Source: Sarcocystis neurona
Lineage: Eukaryota > Apicomplexa > Conoidasida > Eucoccidiorida > Sarcocystidae
Length of the DNA: 64,000 nucleotides
Assembly (NCBI GenBank): GCA_000727475.1
Contig: KL647296.1
Location: forward strand, 3,327,633 to 3,391,632
Reading direction: 5' to 3'
Shown here: in pieces, positions 36,019-48,990 of the stretch
Numbering within the stretch: the stretch's first letter is position 1
Layout of the letters: every line of letters begins with the position of its first letter
The notes under the pieces: model-generated
Told to the model about the DNA's origin: nothing
What the model saw: only the letters and a program-made list of their open reading frames with translations
The model's database searches: none
Program-made: the position numbers and the translations under genes

Positions 36019-37367
36019 CTCGAGTCTGATAGAGTGTATGGAGAGCGCAACTATCCCTTTCCTGTGAAGGTACACCCAGCTATGCACATGTTTCACGCCC
36101 TCGAGTTTCTCCTGCGAGCGCACTGCCTCACAGCTGTCTGCAGTCAACAGCTGCACACGCGGGAAATAGCAGAAAAATTCTGGCAGCACTGCGTCCTCCA
36201 CCTTCGCATGTGTACACGAAAGAGGCAGGGAAAGCTGCGTATCAAAAAAGGCACAAACGAACTGCTTCAGCTGGCGGGAAAAATGTTGTCTTTCTTCGAA
36301 GATGTGTGTTTGCCACGTGCTTTTGCATGCATGCGAACATACTGAATGGCGCTCACATACGCACACACATGTATACGTGTATGCATATATAATAGGGTAG
36401 ACTCTTATCGTAAATGTCTATATAATAGACCCTCGACAGTGTAGACTTACGGTAGATATAACTATATGTGTGTACACTTGAGACGCATGTTTGCATGTAA
36501 GATCCTCACCTGACCAGCAGAAGCAGTTTCGCTGACGATCCCTTCCTTTCGCTCCCGTATCCACAAGTGCGGCTCGTCTTTTTCTTTGCGAGACTCTCCT
36601 TTTCCTTCTGCCGTCTCCTCTTCTGCTTTCTCTCTCTTCTCGTCCTGTTCCTCCTCTATGGCTCCTGCTCCTGCAGCGCGTGTGGTCCGTGGGGCCGCTT
36701 CGTGGTCGTGTGCAGTCGTTGCAAAGGCAAACGAATAGGCAGGCCGGAGACTGCCGTCTGACGCTGCCGTTCCTCTGAATGTTCGACTGCCCGCTGCCGC
36801 TCCTTTGCCTGCGTCTCTTGCCCGGGCTTCTTCGCTTGCGGCTCTAATTACCCCGCCTGACTTTCCTGCTGTTGCTGCAGCCCGTGATGTGTCTGCTTCT
36901 GCAACCCTTCGAAGCGGTCGCCTGTGCAGCGCCGCATTCCCCCAGTGTCGCTGCTCTTCGGGGAAACTCTCCAGTTCGGCCTGCAAAGCATCCTGGGGAG
37001 TTCTCAGGTGTCCCCTTCTCCTGTTGCCCGTCCCAAGACTTTCTTCATCTCCGGACCAAAAGGACGCATAATATTTTTCTCGGCTGGTGCGAGCGGGCGA
37101 CGGGGAGACCGACCGACGAAGGCGATCCTCTCCGCTGCTGATTCGCGGGAATGTGTCTTCATCAAGAATATCTTGCCCGATGCGTGTTCGCAAGAGTCTC
37201 GTCTTCTCCGCTTCTTTTTGTCCTGCAAAAGCGCCGTCTTTCCATCCCCGGAAAGCACCGGCAGGCCCACCAGCAGCATATCGGCTTGCCAGTGCTCTTG
37301 AGACCTTTGGGCCCCCCTCGTCCACTGCAGCAGAAAATCCACCTCGAGACGGCAGGAGCGCCTCCAT
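36019..37367 (-). CDS. Probable 5' coding exons of the BTB-BACK gene (or a separate upstream gene)
   Basis: The first exon runs from ATG 37367 to 36510 (286 codons) and ends at a perfect donor (CAG/gtgagg). It encodes a hydrophilic, probably disordered protein rich in Arg, Glu, Ala and Ser, with a Glu/Lys-rich acidic stretch (EEEQDEKREKAEEETAEGKG) and no signal peptide. A second exon 36234-36019 (acceptor tacgcag, donor GAG/gtgtat) continues in phase 0. A third, Gln/Ala/Ser-rich exon around 35.55-35.92 kb is likely but its frame is ambiguous, so the link to the exon at 35381 is unproven. The plus strand over 36.0-36.34 kb also has a good-looking helical frame ending at 36345, so a convergent plus-strand gene remains an alternative for the second exon. 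No family recognised. Confidence 0.5.
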
Positions 37368-37519
37368 TAGTAGGCAAAAAGAGGAGGGTATACTGCTGGA
37401 CACGGACGAAAATTTGAACCGCCCTGAATACTTGAACGTTCAGGTGCGAGAATGCCAAGACTTCCCGCAAAGGGACGTAATACGATCACGGTTCACATCG
37501 GTGAATGAATAACAGTTCC

Positions 37520-40357
37520 AGTTGCAGAGTGGTGAAGAAAGAAATATATGGCGGTGATACGGCTGTGGTCATCATCCGTACAATAGATAGCGCCCTGCTT
37601 CGGTTCGGATACACGACGCACTTTATTCGGCTGGTACAAAAAGTTCAACGGTTCATGTAGCGCACTCTATTAATAGAGTACACTCGCAATTACTCGTGCG
37701 TGAGCCTCATCATACAGACACAATGTCACCGTAAGCACGCTTGCAAAAATATACATTTAACAGTGCAATGAAAATCATCAACGAGAGTAATTCCTGCTAC
37801 GAGAAGTACCGTCAACAGCAAAGAAGGCGTAGCACATATGGTGTCGGATGCGCGCACACCGAACAACCAAAAGCAAGCAAAGAAGCAGCACTCAGAACAG
37901 GTCGAAAAAACAGGACGTAGTAGCAGCGACTGCTCCACGAGAAAGTGTGTCCGCCGAAACCACTATGGCAGGGTGCGAAGCATCCTCACATGATCGTTTT
38001 AGCTACGCCGTGCAGCTCTTTTTAAAGTGCGATAAAGGTTGAACCTGATTCCCCCTTACGCGGACGCGTACGGCTATCTGTGGAATGCCCCCTTTACATC
38101 TGACGTGTAGGTGTTCTGAAATATCCGCACAAATAGCTGAGTGGTACCGAGGACGGAAACAGCACACGTTATACACCGTCAGCGGTTGGATACTAATAGA
38201 AAGGAAACAAATGCGTTAGGCAAGTAACGACATGCGAAGGAGTGCGTGTTTTCCATATGGAAAGACAACCCGTTTATCCGCTTGAGAGGAACAACGAAGC
38301 TGCGCCGGCATGTAAACGGATGTATTCGCGAGATCTGACGACAAGGAAAATGAGTTCACGGCAGTCAACGGAACTTCGAGACGTAGGAAGTACAAACGAT
38401 ACGTCAGGAAACACATGTGTATGAAGAGGGTAGTGCCTACCGGATGCACCAGCGACGGAGCGGACTCTACAACGCTGACTACAGGAAGCCTAACGTAACT
38501 CAAAAAAGCTCTCAGAGGTACAAAAGCATTAAAGTGGCGTATTCGAATGGGCATTTACGGAAAGGCCCCCGAAGAGCGCGCGGGAGGTCACCGGGATGTG
38601 GGAGAAAGACTGAGATACAGAAAGGGAAAATGGTTGAGAAGGAGCGAGCGAAGCACGTGGGCCAAAGCTAGTACAATTGCCAGTAAAGTGGGTGATTGAG
38701 AACCCCTAGAGAAGATGATTACTGGTGAGAACTTGTAGAGGAGGAAGGGCTACCTAAAGGTAAGCTCGTAGACACACGGCAAAAAGGACGCCCACGAGTA
38801 AGAAGGGCAGTAGGCTGTAACAAAACGCGAGAGCTATACGAATATTAATGTGAGGACACGTAGAATCTTAAAAGAGATCAAACAAACCACGCGTAGGGAA
38901 GACTGAAAGTGCAGTGCGTGCCATCTGGGGGGGTGTCTTGGCCGCACGGCCGTTGGGCTGCAGTGTACTGCAGGACACAGCAAGGGACACTGAACAGGTA
39001 GTGTTTCCCCAGCCATAATAAAAATCAACGACAACGGAAACAAATAAGACTTTCTGACTGGAAGTAGCTCACAAAAAGGGAGATGTAGGGAGAAAACTTT
39101 TATGTGAGGAAATGAGTGTGCATCTGGCTGTCCACCGCTACTTCCATGCCAAGGACCAGAGTGCGCACACAACGAGGCAAGAGACGTGAAGATCAAAGTC
39201 TTCAGTGAAGTACACGACAGAAAACACAGGTCGGGAGAAACAGGACAAAATGATGCAGTCGTAGAAATAGGTATTTTGTTTCGCTACACCAGTAGTGCAG
39301 CATGTATGTGCGAACCCACCGCGTTCGACGGCGAAGCAATCATACACAGCCATGCAGATTCCACTTAAAGGAATCAGCGACATAGTCCCAATCAGCCTTC
39401 GTCCGCTCAAGATCGCTAGTGGGCCTACTGGGTTGCCTGTAGTGTGCCAGGCGACTTCCGTAGGCCACCGGTCAATGACGAGCGAAAGGTGTAACGCTGC
39501 AGCGCCACTGAGAAGTGCGAGTGTCCGAGACGTCGGCCCCCGCCACTTGGACAGCTCCTGCTTTACAAGCAGCCCATCCCGCAGAAGAGCCGTTCCTGAT
39601 GACGTATCTCACGAGTATGTGCAGCGTTATTCCCCACACACAGTTGAACACCTCAAAATGAGTACGTACATGAGCGTGTACATACGGGTTCAACACCCCT
39701 TGACACTAGAAGACAGATTTTTATGTGGAGACCAGCAGGGCGGTCGAAGCTTCTCAAGACCATCTCATGGATTTTTTATGTGAAAGACGTCGTCTCTTAG
39801 TCAAGGCGTCGAAAGTCAATTGGGCGTCGTTCGCTGCAGCCTAGATACGGGATTCGCCGCATAAACGCACAACTCTTTCGACGGCACAGAATCGCTTATC
39901 GTGCGTGTTTCAACACTTCCGCGTCCTTTAAAAGCCCCGTTTCTACGCAAAGTCCTAGGCAGAAGACCTACACCTTCAAAACTGTTTTCGACCTTGTGTA
40001 ACACTTACGGGAATATGAAAAGGGGTACGTACGGCACGAAGCACCTTGCGCAACACGGAAGAAACTGAAACGGCCCGTGTCTGGGCGTTCAGCCACGCGA
40101 GCTGCGTCGGGATTAGCTGCGCTCAGAATTATTTTACGTACTCGACTGCTTTACTATAACAGATTGTGTGCACGCAGGTGAAAATTATATACCATCTAAG
40201 CAGAAAGAATTTTGGAGCACGGTAGTGCCTGAATGCATAACGCTGGATATTTTTCGAAGAAATGGGCGCACAAGGCCTTGACGACTGCACCCCTCCATGA
40301 TGTACGAACCCGAGAGCCACAAGGCACAAAATTCGTGTCAAGTCTAACTCTACGAAG
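37520..40357. other. Repeat-poor DNA without supported genes
   Basis: Only short frames on both strands, no recognised domain and no repeat tracts. Confidence 0.5.
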
Positions 40358-40702
40358 ATGTTAGCCCTGACAGAGTCCACACAGGCAAACACGTTTTTGC
40401 TGCGGCGAACGACAGCAGCTGATCGGTTACTCTCGACGGTCAGTTTGAGCACGGATTCCGATAAACCGACGCATATTCCTGCAGGAATGGCTAGGTGTCG
40501 ATGTGGCGGGCTTGGCTATCCTCATCTAGTGCTCGGCGTAGGTAATTACACCTTCTGCTTCTCACAAGCCCAGTTCCTGGGCTTCCCCGGTACTATCAGA
40601 ACTGCCGTATATGCCGTAGTCTGCATTATAAGGGCGCTGTTCAATACAGCGTGGCGTTTTTTCCGTAATCAGGAAAAGAAAGGTCGTCCCGTAAGAGTGT
40701 AG
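40358..40702 (+). CDS. Possible small membrane protein (114 aa)
   Basis: Open frame from ATG 40358 to TAG. The only notable feature is a hydrophobic segment near the C-terminus (TAVYAVVCIIRALFNTAW) followed by a short basic tail (RFFRNQEKKGRPVRV); an internal ATG at 40488 would give a shorter version. No family recognised, and a frame of this length is expected by chance in repeat-poor DNA. Confidence 0.2.
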   Translation: MLALTESTQANTFLLRRTTAADRLLSTVSLSTDSDKPTHIPAGMARCRCGGLGYPHLVLGVGNYTFCFSQAQFLGFPGTIRTAVYAVVCIIRALFNTAWRFFRNQEKKGRPVRV

Positions 40703-41484
40703 TACGTGTCCATCTTTCTCGACTCAGTGTTGGCAAAGCCGATCGCCAACAAGGACAGCGCTGATCACGGCTCCACACATCAGCGCAAAAATGTCTTCAG
40801 TTACACACGCTTGTGTGCGTCGTTTCATGTGTTACACCTGTATTTCGGACTGCCTACGTATTTTCGGTAAAATGTCAGCGGACATCGCGCGTTTGTGTTG
40901 GTAATGTGCTGCGTTGACTGGAGAATGCTACGGGGAGTTCAAAGATAGGCACACAAAGTAAATGAATGGGCCTGGCATTTGGCAGGGTGTGTGCGATGAT
41001 GCGTATTTTAGGCGTCTCACAGTCAACTTGTCCTTCAGGATTTACAGGCTCTGCCCGCGTTTTAATGTGTCCATTACGAGAGATTTAAGTTTTACCATTT
41101 CAGCGCCTTTGTAGCAGGAGCATAAATCAAATGTAATCATTGCGTCTGCTTACTCCTATGTAAATTTTCCGTGGTTCTACAGTAGTGGAATCAAATGCCG
41201 GCCTGATTCCTCACTGAGCTCTCACGCTGCTTTACACTAAAGTCCGGTGCTTCAGGACGCCTTGCTTGCACATCACACGAAGTGTGTAGAGCAGGTCGGT
41301 TGTTACACGGGAGTCGAGCAAGTCGCCGTATCTATCTATTTGTTGCAAGGACTGGAAGGCCACATAACTTCGCACCGTCCAACAGCTTCGTAGAAAAGGC
41401 ACACCTCCGGAAGGATCCTGCGGAAAACAAGAAAAAATGACTCGACGGCGCCGCAAAATACACCACCTCTGAGTAGAACAGATC

Positions 41485-41745
41485 AGCTATTCACAGGTCT
41501 CAGCCAAGGACGCAGTTGTATCCGCCTTTCCGGCGTGTTCCACAGTCTTCTAGCCTGTGCGTCATTCACGCTATTCCCAGATCTCAGTCAAGGACACAGT
41601 TGTATCCGCCTTTCCTGCGTGTTCCACAGTCTTCTAGCCTGTGTGTCATTTAGGCTAGTTCCAGATCTCAGCCAAGGACGCAGTTGCATCCGCCTCTCCT
41701 GCGTGTTCCACAGTCTTCTAGCTTGTGCGTCATTTAGGGGGGCTG
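41485..41745. repeat. 84-bp tandem repeat, 3 copies
   Basis: Copies begin near 41501, 41585 and 41669 (core ctcagccaaggacgcagttg) and are about 90 per cent alike by eye. The unit is 28 codons, so a plus frame reads a 28-residue repeat (FHSLLACASF...PDLSQG) and a minus frame reads another (LNDAQARRLWNTQERR...PWLRSG). The minus frame is broken in the middle copy where tgg became tga. Confidence 0.9.
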
Positions 41746-43038
41746 TCCGGGTCAGTCCCCACAGTAGGAGAACCGGTGCTAGCCGTTTTATGTAGGAGCT
41801 CAGATCCGCCAGTGTGCTTCGCGTATATGCATACCACGTGCGCATCGTGTGCCATCGCCTCTCGTGTCACCATTTTATGCTTGTACCTACATGGGCCCAT
41901 TCAAGAAGGATTTACAGCGAGGAGAGGTTCTTCTGTTGGACAAAGGATGAGTAGTTTTTGTTCACCGTCCTCTCTCCGGCACTACCATCGCACCGATACC
42001 TGCCGCACTTTTTCGTACGCGATACTCTTCGGTAAGTCCTGATCATGAAATAGTTTTTCGTCACCTTCCTTCCCTTTCTTCAGTCACTTTGAAACCCGTG
42101 GTTTGTTGTCCACAATAATGCCCTCAACGTCAACACCACTTCTTCTGTGGCCGTTTAACCCACACTTCACGGCCCCATGTGTTCACGAAGTCTCAGCGGA
42201 ATACGAGCAGAGACGCAACGGCACGGACACACTGTCTCCTTTTCAGGCAGCGTCCGGCCGCGTCGCTAGACCCTGCAGCGTTTCCCTGGAAAAAGCCCTG
42301 GAACGCCGGCGGAAAAATCCACCCTAATGTATGAGCAGGTCTCACAGTCGTGTTGTTACCACGTGAGACGTAGTCCTCAGGAACACTTTACGATATTCGA
42401 CCAGACCCTATACGCAGCATGACCGAGCGTCTCTACCTTACAGTTATACTGCACACGCGTGAAGGAGACAGTTCCTCCTCGTGTCTGTTTGAAGATAGGT
42501 TGTCTGCAGAATCCCTGTCCAGGTGTCCTGGACTGTACAGTGGAAGACACACGTCGTGTGCAGCGTGCACTCACTTGATTCAATACCGTCTTATTTTGCT
42601 GAAACAGTGAACAAAATACGTGGGAATGAGGTCGATTGGCATTGCATAACAACATCTTTTTCTCGGATGAAGCACTGTAGTTCACCGGAGATCATACCAA
42701 AGGGCTGTACCATTGTGATCGACACCCGCTAAAACCGTTCATCGTCGTTGGAATGATTGTCATCGGTTAAAATAGGACGGCAGACCACAAGGACCTTCAT
42801 TACTTCTGGACTCCGTTCGTATGGAGTTATCACCTGTCCCGGTAGTCTGACCTGTGGAGAAATCATTATGTTCGGCCCTAAGGGGGCATGGACAAACATT
42901 TTACTTTGATTGAAAAGGGATGGCATAACTCAGCGAACAGAGGGTGCAGGTGGCAAGCAGTTACTGTCTCTGTCACTTACGTGTAACGGTGACGACAGCA
43001 CTCCTTTCTGACCATCTAAACCTCGAACTGACTCAAAA

Positions 43039-44073
43039 ATGGCAACGCCTGCGAGTGCGTATGTCTCAAAAAAATCAGCAGCTTTCTCCTCCTCCGCTAA
43101 CAAGTTCTCTCGACAACCCACGCTGCAGAAGCTGGAGCTGTTGGCATCAGCTGAGAAGCGTTCTCCTTTGTCGGGGAAATCGCCTGGAGCCCTCAGTCGC
43201 GCTAGCGGCGGCGAAGAACTATTACGCATTTTGGGCCGTCAGCGCGTTCGCGTGGACAAAAGTGCTATCCATTTTGTTTCTGAGCCTGCACAAAGAAGAA
43301 GCTCCGTTATTAGAAGCACGCCGACGAAGGCCAACCTGGGCTACGCGAAAGGTGAAAACAGTGTCGAAAAGGGGAGCGAAGACCTGGAGCAGGAGGAGGG
43401 AGACGATGTGTCAACAGAGGCATTACCTGTTTGCCGGAGAGAATCCGTATTTCGAATGGCCCCCGCAGCCGCTGGAAGAACTATCATTGCACGTGTGGGG
43501 GCGCCACGCGCTGAATGGTTGACCTGTAAGAGTTTAAAAAATAATCATCATATTATGCGAAGGTTTACCGTCGACAGCTCCGCTGGACACTCGGAGGATG
43601 AACAGGAAGATTGGGGGGGAGAAGAGGATGCAGTGGATGCTGCGACTATGACGGGGAAGGAAGACGGTGGAGCGCAGAGACAGAAGACCGCGGGTAGCCG
43701 CGCCGTTGGTAACACAGCGCAAGAATCGAAAGCAAGGCTCGAACAAAAAGAACAACTTCTCGCGAACGTAGCTGCGGCGCTACATGCGGAAATTGAACAA
43801 ACGTTAAAAGAAGGGAAAGAAGCAGTGGTCACAACGGAGCCGTACAACGCGGATGAACCCACCGACATAACAATGGCGGTAACCAAAATCAAAGATATGG
43901 CCGCAGAAGTGGAACGTCTCTCAGCAGCGGAAAAACAAGCAAATGACACCTTCACTGAAACGTCTCAGTCTACGGATATTTCTGTCTCTGACACGACCGC
44001 AGAGGAGCAGGGCCACAATGGCAGATTTGATGTTGTTCTCACGGACGCTGACTTCAATGGTACGCATCAGTGA
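43039..44073 (+). CDS. Hypothetical hydrophilic, coiled-coil protein (344 aa)
   Basis: A single frame from ATG 43039 to TGA 44071-44073, the longest convincing ORF of the repeat-poor block and free of homopolymer runs. The N-terminal 60 residues are Ser/Lys rich without a signal peptide; residues about 100-125 are acidic; residues about 190-300 are Glu/Lys/Gln/Ala rich and predicted helical or coiled (KARLEQKEQLLANVAAALHA; MAAEVERLSAAEKQANDTFT), with an acidic, Thr/Ser-rich tail. No family is recognised. A second plus frame overlaps from 42944 to 43522 but has less balanced composition. A donor-like AATG/gtacgc just before the stop would permit a further exon. Expression and function are unknown. 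Confidence 0.6.
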   Translation: MATPASAYVSKKSAAFSSSANKFSRQPTLQKLELLASAEKRSPLSGKSPGALSRASGGEELLRILGRQRVRVDKSAIHFVSEPAQRRSSVIRSTPTKANLGYAKGENSVEKGSEDLEQEEGDDVSTEALPVCRRESVFRMAPAAAGRTIIARVGAPRAEWLTCKSLKNNHHIMRRFTVDSSAGHSEDEQEDWGGEEDAVDAATMTGKEDGGAQRQKTAGSRAVGNTAQESKARLEQKEQLLANVAAALHAEIEQTLKEGKEAVVTTEPYNADEPTDITMAVTKIKDMAAEVERLSAAEKQANDTFTETSQSTDISVSDTTAEEQGHNGRFDVVLTDADFNGTHQ

Positions 44074-47000
44074 CTTCTATGTGTGTGCCACAACTCTTTC
44101 TCCTACAGTGGAAGCTAACTGCTGGGGAAGATTGGTAGCAGCAGTTGCATGTGACAATTCTGCACACGAATACAACTCCTCGTCTAGAGGCAACCAGCTA
44201 CGCAGTGCGACAGACGCAGTTGGGGACATCCGCTCAAGTAATAGCTCAGAACTCAGAATAAAATATGTCTCCGGACGTCTCTTCGGAAGAAATATTTACG
44301 AACAAGGGGGCGACCTTGGTCTTGCCAAGAGGGCAACAGGAAGCTTGAGGCCTACAAATGCCCAGGTAGAACGCTCGTTTCTTGTTCTCTATATTCCCAA
44401 AAGAACAGGTCACTAGTTCGCAATTTAAGGTACTGACTCGTCGTCGAAGTACGCGCAGTTTCTCCTGCTAGGTCGTCTCTAGTGGAACGAGAGAAGACTT
44501 AGATATGACGTAAGGTTCTCTTTGCGGGGGAAATAAGGAAAGAATCCTAATGAGCCCTGACATCAGCGTAATAGCCTTGCATAGTATGCCTACCTCTGCA
44601 CCTTCGTAGGTAGTCTTCCATTTGACACACACACAGTCTTCCGAAACATTTATTCTGTATCGGTTTTCTTGGAGTAAGCGGAGCACTGGTTTAGGGGGTA
44701 TACCAGTAAAAAGACGTAAGATGGCACTCCTGAATTTCTTTTCAGAACTAACTCACGTGTGAGTTACATTCGTGTATCGTTCGTAATGAGAAAAAGAAGG
44801 AGCCCACGTGCACATCCGTGTGCACTATCGGTACAGGGGACACGTTTGTTGATGTGTGGAGTACGCCAGAGGTCATGCACCGCGGATTAACTCCTAAGAG
44901 CTTTGAAAGACGGCGTCGCAAGCACAGATGTCTCTTCCTGCTTGACACAACCATTAACGTTGCTCCACAGGATAGTATACCACCGGCCTCAATAGCAGAT
45001 CAACAGTGAGACCCATAAACTTCGTTAGTAAAGCTTAAAGAGCACTTCAGCCAGCCTGTGTTTTGACCACGGTGGGAAAGCCGAAGACAGTAATGCAAAG
45101 CAAACTCAGGGCACTCAATCACGGTTGTTCTTAGAGGGCGTACACGCGTATTTCTCGCATTCCAAAGAGACATACATGTTGTCCATCCTGTCACTTCTGC
45201 TGCAAATGTTTTGTGTGTTTGTGTGACTGCCTTCTCGACGGTGATCATCTCTTCTTTTTGCAGTACTGGAGTCTCTGCAGCAGGCGTTCGTTCGCTCAAA
45301 TCTTATCGTGTGGCTCGACCAAATGAAAACCATCTACGCACATGGCGTCCGACTGCTGAGAGTAAATGTCCTGGGCAAAATGTTTATTCGCATCGTCACA
45401 ATCCAAGATGGCGTAAGTGAAGAAGGTAAAAGGAAGCTTTTATCATGCAAGGGACTCTAGCTGCAGGTTCGAATCTACATACATTAATACATATATATAT
45501 ATATATGTGTATGTTCAGCTTGTTGTGTACGTGTATAGGCGTGTAGGAGTGTCGAGTGCGCTTTTAATACCGAGAGAAGAAACTGCGGCGCTGAAGCTTT
45601 ATTATGTCGGAGACCATCGTCGTGTGTTTACACATACACAGACAGCCCCACAAACGCGGCGTAGGCACAAGTCGACTCCACGGAAACGTCCATGTAGTTT
45701 TTTGTCTCTAAACGCTCTATGGATATCGCGCTACTGCACGTGCACACAGCGACTGATTGAGTGTTTTCGTAGTGTACACTTTTTGATATATATACTTATG
45801 TAAAAGTACATAGCACTATTCTATGCAGCTCATGGTATATCCTACTCACTCAGTTGTGCGTCGCTTGCCAAATTAGAACTTTATGGTCTGCGCCTCCGCA
45901 GGCATTTGCGCTCGACGTTTGTACATATCTTTTTAGCTTGTGACTTGAGTCTTTCGACGTCCAGCGGACTCTCAAAGCTTCCCGGTGCAAATGGTTGTTG
46001 TTTCACGTGTGCAGGAGGATCAGCAGACTTCTACGCGTCTGCGTCAATCTCACCAGGATCTGCGACATAAAGTCTCCTTCGTTGTCCCCTAACGCTTTTG
46101 TCAACGCGTAGCCCGATTTAGAAGTCACCTTGAGACTCATGTCGTGTGTCTTCTCGTATTGCATACACTGGACGAAAGCGGAGATAGAAAGTGTACAATT
46201 ACGAGCTGATCGGTTCCATTCTCTACATCACAAATAGCACGTCTGCGCTCGACTGAGTCTAGTGAGTTGACAAATGTTGATCTCTCTTGGGTTCTTTGTT
46301 TTGGAGCGTGCTCGGCTGCATCCAAAGGACGCCATAATCCATCATTCCTCTGCATAGAAGCAATGTTGCTATAATGACTGATGTACGCAGGCAGGTTCGT
46401 ATACACCAGGCTGAACAAATCACTAACACTAACTTGCCGTCTAAACGCACAGAACTGCGTCTTTCATGCTTTACAAGACACACACAGCTGAAAAATCACT
46501 CTTCTCTCCGTTCCTCGTGCTTGTCTTCAGTGTATCCAGCTAGTTCCGGTGAACGCGCAGGCTAAGTCACGCCGTACTGTTGCGCTTAGCATTGTCGAGA
46601 CTGTGATGCTGGGAAAGAATTCCCGGGAGTTCCGCGCATTGAAGGACCGAATTGCAGCAGGAGACGAAGTCGCTGAAGCTGAGTAAGTTTCGCGATTCAC
46701 TATAATTAAGACTCTCTACACTTGGGCCCACGCTGCATCGGAGGCACTGCACCTGCCAGGTCACTGTGGTTTTGATCGAGTGTTTCCTGGAACCCTTCTG
46801 CGCGAACAGCGTAGGTGCTTGCGCAGAAGCACAATTCCTAAGGTGAAGCCACTCTTGCATATTTAGAATACCGCAAGCAGGTGGTCACAACAACAACAGG
46901 CATAATTTAGTGCCGAAAAAAGAAGTGTTACACATCAACTCGTTGAAGAAGTCGAGAATTCTAACGTTTTTCACGTCCGTGCTCACTTTTACAGCTAGCG

Positions 47001-48560
47001 TCACCCTCGGTGACTTGTATTTCCTTTCCCTGGAGCGCTACGCCTACACACTTACCCTTCTCCGTAGCACTTCTTTCTGAACGACTACGTGCACTCGCCC
47101 GGCAGAGTGCGCCGTAACCACGTCCTTCATTCAGTCACGCCTCTAATTGCTATTCCCACTGGCACACGCATTTGCTATCACTGTGCACATCTACGCAAAC
47201 GGAACGGACGCCGCTGAGCCGCTGATTAGAGACAGGCTCATCCCAGCACCAGACTGCAACGACAGACACTACATTGTGTAACGTTGTATTGTGTCAGCTT
47301 CCATGTGCACTACGTACACTCCAAATCTCTTGTCCTTGCGAGCACGTGTTCTGTCTTTCGCATGTCCGGATAACGTTCCACTGACCGATGTATCCACTAT
47401 TACGAGAGTGAGCGATGCCCTCAGACGGCATTACGTTTGCTTAGAATGCCCGGACAGCTACTGGCTTTCATTCAGCCTCCCCAACCTCCGTTCTGTGTTT
47501 CGCCTTCCACGCCTGCCGCTGGCAACAGCTACTTGTAAGGGTCCGTGCTAGGGTGGTGATATTGTTGTACCGCTCCTACTGCGGCTGCAATGTGGCGCTT
47601 ACTAATTTCCACAACAGTGAGCGGGGACAGCGTGGTATCGAGGTCCAACAAATGGTAGTTGGGGCGACAGTTTCGTTCAATATCCTTAATCCGCCTGCTT
47701 TCAGTGCTTCTCGTGGTAAAACTGGATATCTCTGACACAACAAATACTACAACTACTAGACTTGCTCTGCTGCTTGTGGTCTGACGAATATTTTGTCACT
47801 ATTAGCCGCGTTGATCACCTGCTGAGGCTTTTGCGACCGCCCCTACCTGAATACGGCGGAACCTTCCAGAATAACTCCAACATTGTGTCTTGTGTTCGTG
47901 TTGTTTTTTCTGTTGGCAGCCCCCCGGCCACAGCGTGCGCCGTCATTGTTCTTTCCAGAAACCGCACGGTGTCGCTTCTATTCATGTAAGTTTCTGGAAG
48001 TGGGCCTGCCGCGTATCGAATACAGAAATAGATACAGTTCTTAACTACCCATACGGAGGTTCCTAGAGGCCTCGTTAGTGCATTCAAAAGTCGATTGAAT
48101 TATATTTGTTACTTGGCAGCTTCTGTCTGCCACTCCACATAAAACACCTTCCGCAAGGCCGCTTGTGTCCCTACAGTTGTACAGTTGTGCAACCACTGCC
48201 AAGAATGTTACTCAGACATCAGAATCATTTTGCCCTAACAGTAGTGTTCCCTCTAGCTCGCACGAACGCAAGTCCTCCATACATTTTAGTGGCTCACGAC
48301 GCGTGCATGGGCCGAGTGAGTTTTTCTCTACTATACGCTTCTGGAGAGAGGTTGTCGTTTTCGCATCTCCGGATTCTGATAATTTCTACACTTTTGCCCA
48401 CAGGTTTGACACACAGAAGAGTATATACATATATAGATACGTGTGGCTTAACATATATACGCGTATTGACACAAGACTATAGAAGTACTCGCGTATAAGC
48501 ACATACGCATCTCAGTAAATAAAACCTACACCTTTAAGTATGCGTTAGTAATGCACGAAT
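44074..48560. other. Repeat-poor DNA, no firm gene
   Basis: Some exon-like frames occur: one at about 47330-47534 ends at a good donor (ctt/gtaagg), and a short plus frame lies at 44818-45009. No domain, partner exon or start supports either. Confidence 0.4.
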
Positions 48561-48689
48561 GCACGCTCGTGCGGAGGTATGCACTTTTCGCGCGTCTGCA
48601 TTTCCGTCAGCGTCGTAGCTACTTGTAAACATACGCACTGTAATATGCATTTGTACACCTCTGCACAGGTGCACACATGTGCACGGATA

Positions 48690-48847
48690 TGTACAGAAGT
48701 GCAATCGTACACACGTATACACATGTGTACAGACGTGTACGCACGTACACGTATACCTGCACACGTACACACACGCACACACACACACACACACCCACCG
48801 CCTTTGTCCACCTCCACACACAAATGACTGTATACTTGTATACACGC

Positions 48848-48886
<39 letters not shown>

Positions 48887-48990
48887 TGTGTTTGTCTGTG
48901 TGTCTGCGTATCTGGCATACATATATACGTATCTGTATGCTCGTGTGTACACGAGTGTATGCTTGTGTACTTCCGTATGCGTATTTATGT
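48690..48990. repeat. (CA)n / (TG)n microsatellites
   Basis: A CA run at about 48767-48795 and a TG run at about 48851-48882 form an inverted pair about 55 bases apart with ACGTACAC and TGTATACG flanks. Confidence 0.9.

Noticed and set aside
35506..36345. Plus-strand frame with a helical C-terminal half
   Set aside because: The minus strand over 36.02-36.23 kb has phase-matched splice sites continuing the exon at 37.4-36.5 kb. The plus frame remains an alternative but has no supported start.
45417..45500. GGTTCGAATC box resembling a tRNA T-loop
   Set aside because: Flanking bases do not form a T stem and no acceptor or anticodon stem could be drawn.
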